Assembly: GCA_000349905.1 (NCBI GenBank) | Contig: KB722737.1 | Span: forward strand, 78,119-142,118 | DNA: 64,000 nt | From: Volvariella volvacea V23 | Taxonomy: Eukaryota > Basidiomycota > Agaricomycetes > Agaricales > Pluteaceae | Direction: 5' to 3' | In this document: positions 12,205 to 24,044 of the stretch, in pieces | How the letters are laid out: each line of letters begins with the position of its first letter | Numbering within the stretch: position 1 is the first letter of the stretch | Position numbers and translations under genes: made by a program | Notes under the pieces: model-generated | What the model saw: the letters and a program-made list of their open reading frames with translations, nothing else | The model's database searches: none | Told to the model about the DNA's origin: nothing

Positions 12205-12256
12205 TAGGTTGTTCGAGAATGGAGCGGGGATGTGGGATGGAGGAGGCTTATATGCG
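12205..12256 (-). promoter_or_regulatory. Hsp20 promoter elements
   Basis: On the minus strand a TATA-like 'GCATATAAG' lies near 12247-12255, about 100 bp before the ATG. A heat-shock-element half-site pair 'TTCGAGAA' lies at 12212-12219. The HSE is downstream of the TATA box, which is unusual, so its role is uncertain. Confidence 0.35.
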
Positions 12257-12876
12257 CCCCCGGCGGCGGGCAGAGTTTGAGATTGGCCACAGCGACGCCA
12301 CATTGGAGAGGTCTAGATCAGACCTCCGCTGGGTGATCGTGGCGGGTATCGGTGGAGGGGGAGGTGTTGACTTTTGAATCTGACACTGATACTGACACAG
12401 AGTATGACTTCAGTGACGTAGGTGTGTCGTTTTTGTTTAGACAAGGCTGGCCTGGGCTGGCCGTGCCGTGTGCTGCGGGGGAGGCGGTAGTTGGTTTTTC
12501 CAATTGCATTCTAGTGTACAGAGGGGTACATGGATTGGAGTTTGAGAAGGGGAAAAGGAATTCAAGAGAAGAATGGACCCTGGAAGATAAAGATGTATGT
12601 AGTGGCAACGCCGCGGCATTTGGGGAATAGAATGGAAACAGGAATTGAAAACGCATCTATAGTATGATACCGAGAAGTGCAGAAAACATTACAGTATGTA
12701 TATGATCATTTTGGCAACAAGAGTCGATGAATGGATGGACATGATCGCGACCGTGAGGTATTGGGGAGTGCGGGGAATGAAACAGAGGAGAATGGAAAGC
12801 TATAGGGGTAAAATATCAGAACCGCATGCCCCCTGCTCACACCACAGAGCACGCACCTCTCCCCAGGTTCCCTCAC

Positions 12877-13092
12877 TTACTGACCAGCCTTAGTGGTAAC
12901 TGCCCCCTTGCTGGTGGTGGCGCTGGCACTCGAGCGGCCATAGCTGGTGGATGTGGCTGGCTGCGTGGTGTAGGTGTATCTGCCAGCATCGGACGAGATG
13001 GGGTTTGGACGGTATAGCGTCTCCAGTGACTCTCCGAAGAAGCGGTCAAAGTCGTAGAATTGCTCGTAGAAGGGCTTGTTGATGGAGGACAT
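12877..13092 (-). CDS. Small protein resembling only the N-terminal arm of an Hsp20
   Basis: A single 71-aa frame from ATG 13092 begins 'MSSINKPFYEQFYDFDRFF'. This resembles the N-terminal arm of the neighbouring Hsp20 (MSS, aromatic-rich, D-RxF). It then becomes Ser/Thr/Tyr-rich and stops without any alpha-crystallin domain. A TATA-like 'gatatatagcg' lies upstream on the minus strand near 13258. It may be a truncated Hsp20 duplicate, a small regulator, or the first exon of a decayed gene. The intergenic stretch between the two (12257-12876) shows no other gene. Confidence 0.45.
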   Translation of the reverse strand: MSSINKPFYEQFYDFDRFFGESLETLYRPNPISSDAGRYTYTTQPATSTSYGRSSASATTSKGAVTTKAGQ

Positions 13093-14752
13093 GGTGTGGA
13101 CGCGTGGGTATTGCGGGGGGCTAGGTGTGGCGTGTGGCTGGTTCTAAGACGGTGTGCCAACGAAGGTCGTGCGTTTGACGTCAAGAGCAGTGGCAAAGAG
13201 TGGTGTGCTTTTGACAGAAGAGAAAGAAAGGGAGGATGGAAATTTTATCTCGAGGCGCTATATATCTAGGGGAGAAATTGATGGGCCAGGGACACGTTGT
13301 GCACTCCCACAAACGCTAAATTCCAGTCCTCGAATCGCATCCCCAACCCGCCCACACTTCCTCCACGGCCCACGGTCGGAGTCGATTTGCTCCACTTTAG
13401 GCACCCCCAAAAAATTTCGCATGCTGCACTCAATTGTCGGTTATGGTATAGCCCATTCAGTGCTCGGTCACAGCGCTATCAAAGGAAGTTGTGTAACGTC
13501 GGCACGGGTGAGATGCGTTGATGCACCGGTCGGACACGGAGGCAGATAAGGAAGGAGTGGGCATGGTCGAGGAGCCCAAGCTGGCCCTTGTCCAGCTCCC
13601 TCGCGCACCGACTTCGTACCTGGGCCAGCCAGTACGACGTTTCGCGGTGGCGAGAAGGCCCACAAAGAGCCTACGTCCAGCCAATCAGAGCGCGGCCATT
13701 TGCCTGCCTTTTTCGATCGTGTCAGCTTTTTGGGGTTACGCTTTCGTCAATCGGGCTCGTGACAAGGTTGCCCCACAAAATGGTTATCTGCGCAAGTGCA
13801 CCACTAATATCAGGCCTATCAATAATGTGTCAGCACCCGGGAACATAGGGGCTTTACCAGGCCATGCGTTTGTGTTGTGCTCTCACTCGGTTTTCAGCGT
13901 GTTGATGCAGGTCAACGCTTCTGCTTCCAAGAAGCAAGACCCATCCGCGGTGCATTCGGTGTATTGACCTGCGCATTCACTCCTCGTGGCGCTCTTGGAT
14001 CCAGTATATATTGCCCTCTACTGGCCCTTCTCGGCCGTCCTCCAGCAACACCCCCTCCACCGCAATTCAACACTCCGCTCATATATGAAGCCTCCGCCAT
14101 CAGTTCAGAATTTGATTGTTACGTTTTGGAGCATTATGCAGCAGAATGATCAATCCTGGATGGGTCAACGATGCTGTCCAGGACTCTGAGTGTGCTCGTA
14201 TTCGTTTTCTGTGTTGCGGCTGATTGGAATACAAGAAGATGAATGCAAGTGCACGCCAAGCCCACCTAATGGATGCATATAGAATGGGGTGCGCGTTTGA
14301 ATACCCAGAGCACCGATGGGCCAATAGAGTGCGACACATGGGATTGCCAGTATGTAGTATCAAGCCGTTCAAACGCAATTCTGCTAGAACCAATTCGTGG
14401 AATTCGAGTCCATGAGTTTTTTTTTTGGGCAGGATGCAGCGGCTTCACTTGTTTCTTGATCTGCCGGTCCCTGCTCCCTGTATCACCATCGTCTGTACCT
14501 CAAACGGAGTTGTGAGATCCTACAGGTGGGGATACGTAGATAGGTAATGCACCGTTTCATAACACCTTCGGCACACGGCCTTGAATTTAACACGTTTCAA
14601 ATCTGAACTGAAAATGAGCATACATCTCGCACCCAAGTTCTTCTAGTTCTACATCTCGCAAGTGAGTCCATATAGAGGAAAGCGTGACACCCACACACGC
14701 TCGTCACACGCGTTATGTCACATTCATTTACGTTTTTCTCACCCGCCACAAT
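13093..14752. other. Intergenic, no gene supported
   Basis: About 1.65 kb between the small Hsp20-like gene and NSE3. Several open frames overlap on both strands, but none has a domain, a paralogue or coherent splice sites. It should contain the promoters of both neighbours. Confidence 0.45.
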
Positions 14753-16405
14753 ATGCCCCCAGGACGCGCTACCCGGCCCTCGCAGACTCAGACCCAGACT
14801 CAGACTCAAACTCAATACTATTCGAGAGCTGGCCCGAGTCAGAAGCGCTCGATCAGAGGCCGACGCGTAGAAGAAGAGGAGGAGGAAGAGGAGGAAGAGG
14901 AGGATGGCGAGGGGGAGATGATGGACGTTGATGGGGACGGTGGTGATGGGCCGAGGGATGAAACTGAAGCTGTGAGTTTTTGTATGTATCTGGAGGTGTA
15001 GACTAGGTTTATTGATGGGTTTGTGTGGTAGGATGTTACGCGGAGAGCGAATGATCTTGCGCGGTTGCTTTTGTTTTACGAGCATCGTCGGATTCCGGTT
15101 CGGAGGGATGAGATATCGAAGAAAGGTATGTCAAGCCCGGATCCGATTTGAGTTTCTGCTTTTCGGGTCTGTGTCTCGATGCTCCGCTCGTGCTTAATTA
15201 TGTTTGACTAGTTATGGGCGCCCATTCTCGAGGATTCAATGTCGTCCTCGAAAAGGCACGCAAGATACTCTTGTACACCTTTGGCTACGAAATCGTGGAG
15301 CTGCCTTCACGAGCGGGTATAGAGCAGACCCAGAATCCCAACGCAAACAACGACGAGTTGGAGGAAGGCAGGAATGCTGCCGGTATGAAGAAAAAAGGTG
15401 AGCAGCGCCTTCATTCACCCCATCCTTCGTCCAGAACCAAACGGTGAAACCGCCCTCGCCTCGTCTTTTCAGCCACCGCGACGGGGTCAAAACAGTACAT
15501 CCTCCGCTCTGCCCTCGACGCGCAGCTCATCGCACTCGCGTCCCAGTCCGACGTGGAGATCCGGAACCAGGAGGTAGAGGACATCCCTCCCGAGCTCGAG
15601 GACGACGATGACCTCCGGCCCGTGGCGTACGGGAGCCTCATATCCTGGAGCCAAGGCGAGCAAGTCGGTGCCGTTGGCATCCTCTACATCGTCCTCGCCT
15701 TGATTCTCGTCAACGGACGGGTCATATCCGATGGTAAGCACCCTGTCCGTCTCCTCTGATACGTGTCTGTCGATGCCGACTCTCTGAATGACAGCGGACC
15801 TGCAGAAGCGCATGAGACAGCTCAACCTCGTGTGGAACAGCCCCGTCCTCCTCACGCCGCACTCGACGCACCAGTCTCTCACGTTTGAGCAGCACCTCGG
15901 CGCTCTCATCCGCCAGGGATACCTCGAGCACCACCAGTCGGGTGGTGAATCTGCCACCAGAGGCGGGAAAGGCAAGTCGTCCGGCGGCGGTGGTGGTGGT
16001 GCGGGCGGGGGAGCAGGGACCAAGCGCATGCGCTCGGCGGCGACGCAGACGCAGGGGGTGGATGAGGGAGGTGGTGGGGCGGAGGGCGGGGTGACGTATG
16101 AGTGGCGGTGGGGTGTGAGAGCGCATTGTGAGATTGGGGAGATGGCGGTTGCGGAGTTTATTGCAGAGTTTATGGTCAAAGGGGGAGGAGGGGATGGAGA
16201 CGATGATGATGGGAACGAGGACGAGGAGGATGGTGGTGCAGGGCCGTCGTCTGCCGTTGCGCGCACGCGGACGAGGGCGGGGAATAGTCAGAGGGGAGGA
16301 GAACAGAGTCAGAGTTTGGCAAAGGGGAGGATTGAGAGAATGAGGGAGGGGATTGTGAAGGCGGCGGGCGGGAACCTTACGGATGTTAACAAGGTTGCGG
16401 GCTGA
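14753..16405 (+). CDS. nse3: NSE3/MAGE-domain subunit of the SMC5/6 complex
   Basis: Five exons (14753-14971, 15032-15125, 15212-15397, 15473-15733, 15795-16405) join in phase to 456 aa. The N-terminal 75 residues are disordered, with a QT repeat and a run of about 11 Glu. A MAGE homology region follows: 'ANDLARLLLFYEHRR', 'LLYTFGYEIVELP', 'GILYIVLALILVNGRVI', 'QGYLEHHQ' and 'YEWRWGVRA', ending with 'MAVAEFIAEFM'. NSE3 with NSE1 and NSE4 forms the DNA-binding module of SMC5/6 in genome maintenance. A Gly/Ser-rich insert interrupts the second winged-helix half, and the tail is acidic then basic. Length is above the usual ~300 aa because of these inserts. Confidence 0.92.
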
Positions 16406-17542
16406 GCGTGCTGGCGTTGTTGGAGAGGAAGGGAGGGGATTGCTGATACCTGAGTGTCATCAGGTGTTCAAGGACGCGGAATTGCTTGCGAGCTGTGTAG
16501 TTTCTTGATTTGGGGTGTACATTGTATGTTCTAATCAATCGTCTAGTTTGTCAAAGAGTTCATGCTGGTGTTTTAGCCACCCCCCTCGCCAAGATCCACG
16601 GACCTCACATTTTTCTCTCTCTATGCGAGAATCACCTCCCGCATCAACTCTCATTAGACTCCTTGGACGAAACGGGGCAGGCGAAGATACACTGACATTG
16701 AGTGCTCGATCCGCAGTTCAAGTAGGGATGCCTTTACCAGGCTTTCAAGTTGGTACCGACCCCATCGGCACGCTAAACAAGCTTCTTGGCGTTGCAAAAT
16801 CGATCAAGATACCGATTCGCTCCGTCATGGTTGAAGAGAGCATTCGTCGGAATGCTCAAGCCCACCTTCTACCGCATAACAGACCGCAACTTGAAGTTCG
16901 CGAAACATATCGAGCTCAGCGCCCTGAAACCGGGCAAGCGAAAGACCCCGTCCGTCATGGCGAGCTACTTCGAGTGGCTCGAACTCAACCCAAAAGCATT
17001 CACGTTCCAAGGAGCACCCCCCACTATTCCCGGGTAAGCGTCTTCTTCCTCTTAACGGACACTTGTACATAACCTGTAACATTTGGACTACGATCTGACC
17101 CAATTATGTATGATACGTAGCTTCTCTCGCTCGAGTTCTCTGTCTCTGTGTTTCTCTCTCTTCCCGTCTCACGGTCTCAGTCTCTGTTCGATAACTACTG
17201 TCTCGATCTCACCGTATATCAATTACCTATTCGTCGATAGCGTACCTACTCGTCGATAGCGTACATACTTCGTATTCACCTTCGGGGGGCCCGTACTTAG
17301 CTACAGCCTTTAATAGATTTTTTTAAAAAAAAGCCCACCTTCTGCTCTTAAGAGATTCCATCGGTATCACCACCATTCACATCCGAGGTATCAAATCGTT
17401 CTTCGCCTTCCTCTCGTTCTATAACATCAATCACAATATGCATGATATTATTCTGTTTCTCCTTAGCCAGAAAGTATGACAAGACTGATGAAAGAGAGCA
17501 GAGGGCGTATGCGTCTGTGCACAGTGCCACAAATCACGGGTT
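16406..17542. other. Intergenic with an unassigned possible exon
   Basis: A frame ending at 17037 ('PTFYRITDRNLKF', 'YFEWLELNPKAF') looks protein-like but has no clear start, and I do not recognise it. A 19-bp unit is repeated twice at 17226-17263. The rest is pyrimidine-rich and non-coding. Confidence 0.3.
17226..17263. repeat. Tandem repeat, 19 bp x 2
   Basis: Two units of the form 'cctaYtcgtcgatagcgta' stand directly next to each other, differing at one base. Confidence 0.8.
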
Positions 17543-17839
17543 ATGTCGTTCCCAAGCCTTGAGACCCTCATCTTGCAGAATGTTGACGAGGAGACCGTCA
17601 AATATCACGGCAATGAAGCATGGGAGTTGTCCTTTGACTGGCTTGAAGGGCGGAGGCGACTACAAATGAGGCTGGGTACCCTGCAGCTCTTAAATTGTGG
17701 AGTCAGCCAACAGCTGATTACCGAGGTGGAGTTCGTGGTGGACGACATCATCGTGCAAGGAGACACGGAGTTGGACCAGAAGGTGCCACCGAATATCGAT
17801 AAAATGGAACACGTTGCTCTTGTATTATGTATCCCTTGA
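17543..17839 (+). pseudogene. 3'-end fragment of an F-box/LRR-like gene
   Basis: The 98-aa frame has 'SFPSLETLILQNVDEE', 'FDWLEGRRR' and 'LGTLQLLNCG.SQQL', ending with a valine-rich stretch. The order matches the C-terminus of the F-box protein at 55675-57359 and of the fragment at 57707-58204 ('SYPALETLILEDIG', 'LDWLETRS', 'PKTLRLVRC'). No N-terminal part or F-box is found upstream, so this is a relic. Confidence 0.6.
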
Positions 17840-18291
17840 ATAAGGCGTATGGAAAGGTATTTAAGCTGATGCTGCTTCCACTCATGTAATAATTCGCCGT
17901 CCCTCTCTTGCACTACGAGTGGTGGGGTTGATCCATTCATTCGCCAAATGAAATACCCCAAGAAGCTCAAAAAATGGCTACCGGTCCCATTTGTAGAGTC
18001 AGATTTACACCGAGCGGAGTAGAAATTCAAGTGTTTCGATATCTAGCTCCACCTATCATGTTGCTGGATGTCGATGACGGACGATATATACCAGACAAGA
18101 GGACTGGTAGTGGGCCCTCGCATGCGCCATAACGCCATCAGCAATCCTACTGGCTAAGCGTTTCCATTGATTCTTGGCACTCCACCTCGAGGTTGGGTAA
18201 CAGGATTCGGGCGGTCGGTGCGCCGACATGATAAAAGTCGTTGTGAGTCACATATCGTACGCGTCACATCTGTCACACCGGGCTCGTTATC

Positions 18292-18882
18292 ATGTCCCAG
18301 CAGCAGACCATCAATGCCGCCGACCTCGACATATCCCAGCTGGCCGAAGTGCGAAGACAGCTAGAGGAGGTGAGGGAGGCATAGTGGTTGCTTCAAGCGA
18401 TCTCACTCTGGCGCAGGAAATCAATCACCTCACCAACTCGTTCACGCAGCTGAAGCAGGCGCAATCCAAATTCAAGGCCTGCATCGACAGTGTTGTCGAA
18501 GTGAAGCCGCAAAACAAAGGTTCACGCGTTGTATTCTCGGTTTTCGTCGATTGACCTTGGGCAACAGACAAGTCCATCCTTGTCCCTCTCACGAACTCGC
18601 TATACGTCCCTGGAAAGCTATCGAACCCTGATTGGGTGATTGTTGATGTTGGAACTGGGTACTACGTCAAGAAGGTATGCCTCGCCCGTTGGTTTTCTTC
18701 CTCCTTCCATGACGCGCCAGTAGACTCGAGAACAAGCAACGAAGTACTACAACGCCAAGGTTGACTACATTCGCAAGAATCTCGAAGCGTTAGAGGGTAC
18801 AATCACACAAAAACGCGAGAACCTGGGTGCTCTCTTGACGATCATGCAATCGAAGATACAAGCAGAGACACAAAAGTCATGA
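18292..18882 (+). CDS. pfd5: Prefoldin subunit 5
   Basis: Four exons (18292-18369, 18417-18519, 18568-18674, 18724-18882) join in phase to 148 aa. Two coiled-coil helices ('[20 protein letters not shown]' and the C-terminal '[16 protein letters not shown]' onward) flank the beta hairpin with '[13 protein letters not shown]' and '[11 protein letters not shown]', the typical alpha-class prefoldin layout and length. It is one of two alpha subunits of the hexameric co-chaperone that hands actin and tubulin to CCT. The gene is also known as GIM5 in yeast. Confidence 0.95.
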
Positions 18883-18959
18883 CAGGAGTTGGGAGGACGG
18901 CTGGCGGTATTGCACAGGTGTGATTTTTGTTGCTACAACATCATGTATTATCATCACCA

Positions 18960-19250
18960 CACGAATTGTATTGAAGGACACCTCTATAGGCAGTGCACTT
19001 GCCGAATCCCTCGGAACCAAAGTCTGCGCTTGCTAATAAAGGGTTCATGGCCACTTGAAACCATATATAGCCCCCTTTTTTCTTTTTCCCTGCTTCCATT
19101 CTTCGTAACACGACCTTAAAATGGGCCATGAGCTCAATGAACCACTGAGTCACATACACACCAGACTCGACGACCACATGAAGAAACTCGGTTTCAACTT
19201 CTCTGGCACGACCCTTTAAAGCTACCCTCGTGACTAGTGGTGCCGTAGCG
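18960..19250 (+). repeat. Diverged duplicate fragment, copy 1
   Basis: The block contains 'catgaagaaactcg' and a frame with 'HELNE...HIHTRLDDHMKKLGFNF'. It matches 23665-23915 ('RELDG...HLHTIFVNDMKKLDPNF') over about 250 bp with insertions. The source gene is not in the window. The two copies bracket the HNH gene pair. Confidence 0.55.
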
Positions 19251-19996
19251 TAATTCGCATAAAGCGTTCGAGTAGTGAGACGGGTGTTAACGCTATCGGT
19301 TTGCTTGTAGCTCGTCGCTCAGGGTTTACTCAATTCCAATGCCCACCTATTTCCGAGACCTTAGTACCAGGTTCCGACACGTCGAAATTTCGAACTCCCG
19401 CATTACATCAGAAACGGGACTGGCGTCCTGGAGATGTACCAGCAATTCTGCATGGACTGTTCGGACAAAGCTCCGAATTAGGTTATCGACCAACCTAAAG
19501 GGTGGCTTAAGGCTAGTATGGGTACGAAGGTGGGAGATGAGGAATTAAGAAGGACAATCGTCTCGTGACAGAACAAGCTGGTTGACTTCTTGGAGGAATA
19601 GCGCTGTGTCACTACCCCATGATAGTATTGGCAAGCGCCCGACCTCTCCCTGGCCTCTCATAGAGACATTAGTAGGCCTAAGGGTGTGCTCATCGCGGTG
19701 GGGAATGGAGGTTCACCTGAGGGTGGTCCGGAGGATACAATTTTTCAAAGCTATATGAGGAATAAGGCCGAGGGGTATGTGCGTATGCGGCCGTGCCAGT
19801 GTAGTTGCACATGCGATGCTGATGATGTGAGTTGGATAATGTTTGAGAGAGTCGAGACCGGATTGGGGATGGTCCCTTCACGCAAGCTGTAGCTGCAGAT
19901 ATTAAAACGCGTGGAAATCATTTATATTAGGAACAATGAAAGAGAGGTACTACAAATGTTCATGCTGATTGTCAGAGTCAAAAAAGATAAAAACGT
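19251..19996. other. Intergenic, nothing recognised
   Basis: No coherent gene, RNA or repeat is seen between the duplicate fragment and the HNH gene. Confidence 0.4.
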
Positions 19997-21476
19997 TTAA
20001 TGAACTAAGGTTGCCTTTAAACTTTCCCGAATTTCATGCAACTGTACTATCCTTTCAAATTCTTCCCAGCGAACGGGCGTGGAGCCGTCCCCGTCCCCAT
20101 ACTTCCTCATCAATTCGTCAAAGAACTTTCCAGCTCCACTCATGTGTAAAATTCCAGCGATTGCGGAGTGAATGCGGAAGAATAGGGGGTTTGGCAATGG
20201 AATTGGCTGAGGCTGTCCACTCTTGTCCTGGAATACGATTAGCTTCATCTCCTGGTTGAGAAATTCGAGGCCATGACCGTCTCCGTGAGTTTTGATCCTG
20301 TATGTGTTTGGGATCTACGAACATGCCAGTGAAATTGAATGATGGGTCAATAATGACCCCGAGGGGAAAGTCGAGAGCATGAGAGGGGTATACCATACTT
20401 ACATCTGTTTCTTGTAACGACCATCCAAGGGAATCAAAGGTGGGGTGATACCCATTGTACAGCGAAACGCCATTTCTGGGTGAATCAAGAATGCTATCTA
20501 GGCCTTCGAGTGTTGTCACACTCATGTTCGAGTAGTTCCGTAATATGTCGAATGTGTGTACAGCGGATGTGAACTGGGAGGTAATTAATTAGGAGAGACC
20601 CTATAAGGAAAATGGCAATTATAATTACCGCTTCACGATCCTGTGGATTGGTCGATCTTGCATTGTAAACTCCAATCGCCCGACGTAGGATATGACACGC
20701 CACGACTGGATATCGGGTGCCAGGAGGAGGAGCGGGATGGTCTAGTGATACTCTGTCTGAAATGGCGCATCGATAGCCGTCCCGTTTTTTGACCTACAAG
20801 CAATTCAGAATCGATACTTAGCAAACTCGTGAAGACATACGTCAATTACAAAAGCTGGATCTCGATTTTCGGGGAGCCCTCTATCGAGGATGCTACCTGT
20901 ATCATCGAGAGTAGGTGTCGCAGTCTGGGATGGAGTCTTATTCAATTGTCCAGCATGCGTGCTATTCGCTCGGACTATGTTCCTTGAAGGTTAAGATGTG
21001 GCAAACAGAAGAAATCTCGATATGCACGTACAAAGGAAAAGGAAGTGAGAGACCCATGTTTTTCCCAGGTCTCGGAGCATCGTTAATGTGTCCTCGCTGG
21101 AGGAATCCTCGGAAATAACACAAGCCATGATGGCTGAAGCGGTATATCTTAAACCTGCTTCACCACCACATTCTTGTGCATGGTTCAGCATTTCGCGAAG
21201 GACCCCGTGAAGACGAAGAGTCGAGCCACCGTAGGTGAATATATCATAAACGTCGTGCTCAGCCAACTTTCTGACGAGAAAATCTGCCACCGAGCGTAAC
21301 TCGGATACTGGGATACCAGTGGTTTGTGATTTTGTCACAAGCCCCTGAACAAATTCAGTGAAGTTGGCAGAGCGGACGGTATCAACGGAGCTCAACGGAG
21401 ACGAGTTGAGGATTGACTCCAGGCTGCTGTTTCGAGAATGAGTTGAGGCATTGAGAGAGGTAGGATGATTAGACAT
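19997..21476 (-). CDS. HNH-domain (HNH_2-like) nuclease family protein, copy D (intact)
   Basis: Five exons (21476-21032, 20974-20841, 20793-20629, 20573-20403, 20314-19997) join in phase to 410 aa. The N-terminal ~150 residues are an all-alpha region shared by all three copies ('LHGVLREMLNHA', 'DTLTMLRDLGKTW'). The nuclease-like core follows: 'YRCAISDR', then 'VVACHIL', then 'SLYNGYHPTFDSLGW'. This matches the C/H...N...H pattern of HNH_2 domains. The C-terminal ~100 residues include 'IPLPNPLFFRIHSAIAG'. Such proteins are expanded in Agaricomycetes and their role is not established. The copy is divergent from copy E, with 548 bp between the two ATGs. Confidence 0.8.
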
Positions 21477-22024
21477 CGTGATTTGTGTTGGGAATGGCAC
21501 GCTGGAACATGGCATTATATACGAATCCGTGACCACGATTCTTTCTGCTCATTGGCGGCAATCGTCATACTTATCTTCGTGAACCATCAAATGGTACAGC
21601 ACCCACATATCTCGACAACAAGGCAAGAAGCTGTTGAGGTCCGAAGGGTCTTGTTCTTCATCAAAGAGGGTCCTCAACTTGTATCCCACATCTGTTATGG
21701 GTGGGAGGCTCACACATTCTCAAGCTCCCCGTTGTACTTTTCACCTTCATGGCGAAATACCAACACATGCGCTACATGCGTTATACTTTTAGACGCCTCT
21801 ATTTTAGGTGCCTCACCAGGGGGTTAGCACGACCTTGTTCTGAAATTGTGCGAAAACCTATTGAAACCCACCAACAGCCTATTGTTCCAGTCCTAAGCAT
21901 GGCTCCTCAGCGCTCGGCCACTAATGCCATAGGAAGGAAGAAGACTATTTGTTAATTCATAATGATAGTCACGTGATCACATTTTGATGTGAGTCGTGTG
22001 GCGCCAGGGTCCAACACCAACCAG

Positions 22025-23605
22025 ATGCCTGAAGGTTATGCCAATCTCAACTCCCCAGCCAATGCAGGCGGCCTGGAGGCCATCTTCTCTGCATCCTCAC
22101 TACTAGGCTCTCCTATCTCGGTACACTCTGCCGTCTTCAAACGAGTGCTTGAAGCGCGCCTCAAGGAAACAACTTCCATCTCATTGCCTCAACTACACAT
22201 GGCTGCCGAATCCCTTATCAACAAACTTACTCTACGCAACGATTGGAATACCTTTGACTTTAGCGGGTCAACTGTTCGTCTTGATACAGTCCTTCGCGAG
22301 ATGCTCTGCCATGCAGGAGCCTGTGGCGGCATGGAAGGAGAACGATACGTCATCGGGGCTATTATGGCTTGTGTTATAGGAGATCCGGGAAGCGATGATA
22401 CGCTGAGCATGCTCCATGACCTTGGGAAAACATGGGTTACTAATTTCCTATTCGTTTGTATGTTGATTGTCTTCCCTTTTGATTGACCACTTTGAGCCAC
22501 TCGTGATTTAGTTCGGATGCACTACCTGAGCGATGAACAATCTAATAAGGTGCCATCTCAGGTCATGACGCCTACACCCGGAGATGCAAGGGGTATAATT
22601 GGCAAAGGGGTCTCTCGAAATCGAGGGACATTGTTTGAAACGACGGTACGTGCCCAGACCCTTTTCCAATACCTTAGTCTTATGCGGCTGTAGGTGAAAT
22701 GCCGCGCTGGTTACCAATGCGCGATTTCAGATAGGGTTGCACTTGATCATCCCCGTAGGCCCCCTGGCGTACGATTTCCCGTTATTGGGTGTCATATCCT
22801 CCCTAGAACTGTTGCCGTTCCAGAAACCCAAGATCCTGATGTGGTTAGTAGAATCANNNNNNNNNNNNNNNNNNNNNNNNNNNNNNNNNNNNNNNNNNNN
22901 NNNNNNNNNNNNNNNNNNNNNNNNNNNNNNNNNNNNNNNNNNNNNNNNNNNNNNNNCTCTCAACATCGGTGCTGACGTTCTCATTTAGTCTTTCTAAGAT
23001 TACTTCAACTTTGACTGCTTTCGATATTTTACGGAACTTCTCCAATATGAGTGAAAATACTCTTGAAGACCTGGAGAGCATTATTGACTCACCCACCAAC
23101 GCATTTACCCTGTACAATGCGTACCACGTAACTTTTCGTTATTTAAATTGGTGCTTGCAGGAAACACAGGTTAGTAAATTGCACCTTTCGTCTGCCCTCG
23201 AGATTCAAACCTAAACGCCCAATTCTATTGTAATCGTAGACCCCTCATCACTACAAGATCGAAACATATGGCCCTTGTCATGGTCTTGAATTTTCCGACC
23301 TCGACACGAGAATAATTGAATTCAAGGACAAAAGCGAACAGTTCGCAGACCTTATGGGGGATCAACACGCCAAACACCTGGACAAGCACCAACCAATACC
23401 CCTGCCAAACCCTCTATTCTTTCGTATTCATGCAGCTATTGTGGGAGTTTTGCATAGGAGTGGAGCAGCGACCTTCTTTGACGAGCTGTTACAGAAATAT
23501 AGGAGAGGTCAGGGAGATGTGCCTGTTCTATGCTGGGAACAATTTGAAAGAGCGGTGGCAGTAGAAACACTCAGGAAAAAACTGTCGGAGACTGTTATAT
23601 CTTGA
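22025..23605 (+). CDS. HNH-domain (HNH_2-like) nuclease family protein, copy E (interrupted by a gap)
   Basis: Exons at 22025-22457 and 22512-22645, a third starting at 22694, and later exons ending at 23605 reproduce copy D; exon 2 has the same 134-nt length. Motifs seen are 'VLREMLCHA', 'SMLHDLGKTW', 'YQCAISDR', 'VIGCHILPR', 'TLYNAYHVTFRYLNW' and 'IPLPNPLFFRIHAAIVG'. The 100-N gap hides the end of exon 3, so completeness cannot be confirmed. I see no frameshift in the visible parts. ATG 22025 is the first in frame. Confidence 0.75.
22857..22956. other. Assembly gap (100 N)
   Basis: Exactly 100 N inside HNH copy E, between the CHIL-containing exon and the next. Confidence 0.99.
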
Positions 23606-23664
23606 GTTTTTAATACAGTATACCATTTTTGCGCATATCTCTCGCATAATTCTTCACCTCACGA

Positions 23665-23915
23665 GAATTGCATCCAGAAGAGTGTGCTTGCTGTATCTCT
23701 CGAAGCCAAAAGCATGCACGCTTGCTAAAACGTTCCCCTCTTTGTGGCGGTAAGATAGGCCGTGAGCTGGATGGACTATGCCGTCACCTGCATACTATAT
23801 TTGTCAACGACATGAAGAAACTCGATCCCAACTTCCCTGCGACGACCTTCCAGCTGACCTCGTGGTTAACAGTGCTGAAGAGCACAATACGCATGAAGCA
23901 TTCAAATAGTTAGAC
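23665..23915 (+). repeat. Diverged duplicate fragment, copy 2
   Basis: Counterpart of 18960-19250: a coding-like frame with 'GRELDGLCRHLHTIF' and 'MKKLDPNFPATTFQL', ending in a stop at about 23911. No start or upstream exon is recognised, so it is probably a gene relic. Confidence 0.5.
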
Positions 23916-24044
23916 ATCAAATATCGAAGACTGTTATTAATGTCATTAAGTTGCGCATAACCTGCCGCTCAGGGTTTATACACTTCTCTAATAATGGCGG
24001 TGTGCCGTTGAAGTACAGTAGGTGTATCCTGAACCCGTGTCTCA

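Noticed and set aside
16620..16720. 'LLGRNGAGEDT' resembling an ABC-transporter Walker A
   Set aside because: The invariant Lys is missing and no other ABC motif (Q-loop, signature, Walker B) follows in any frame; probably chance.
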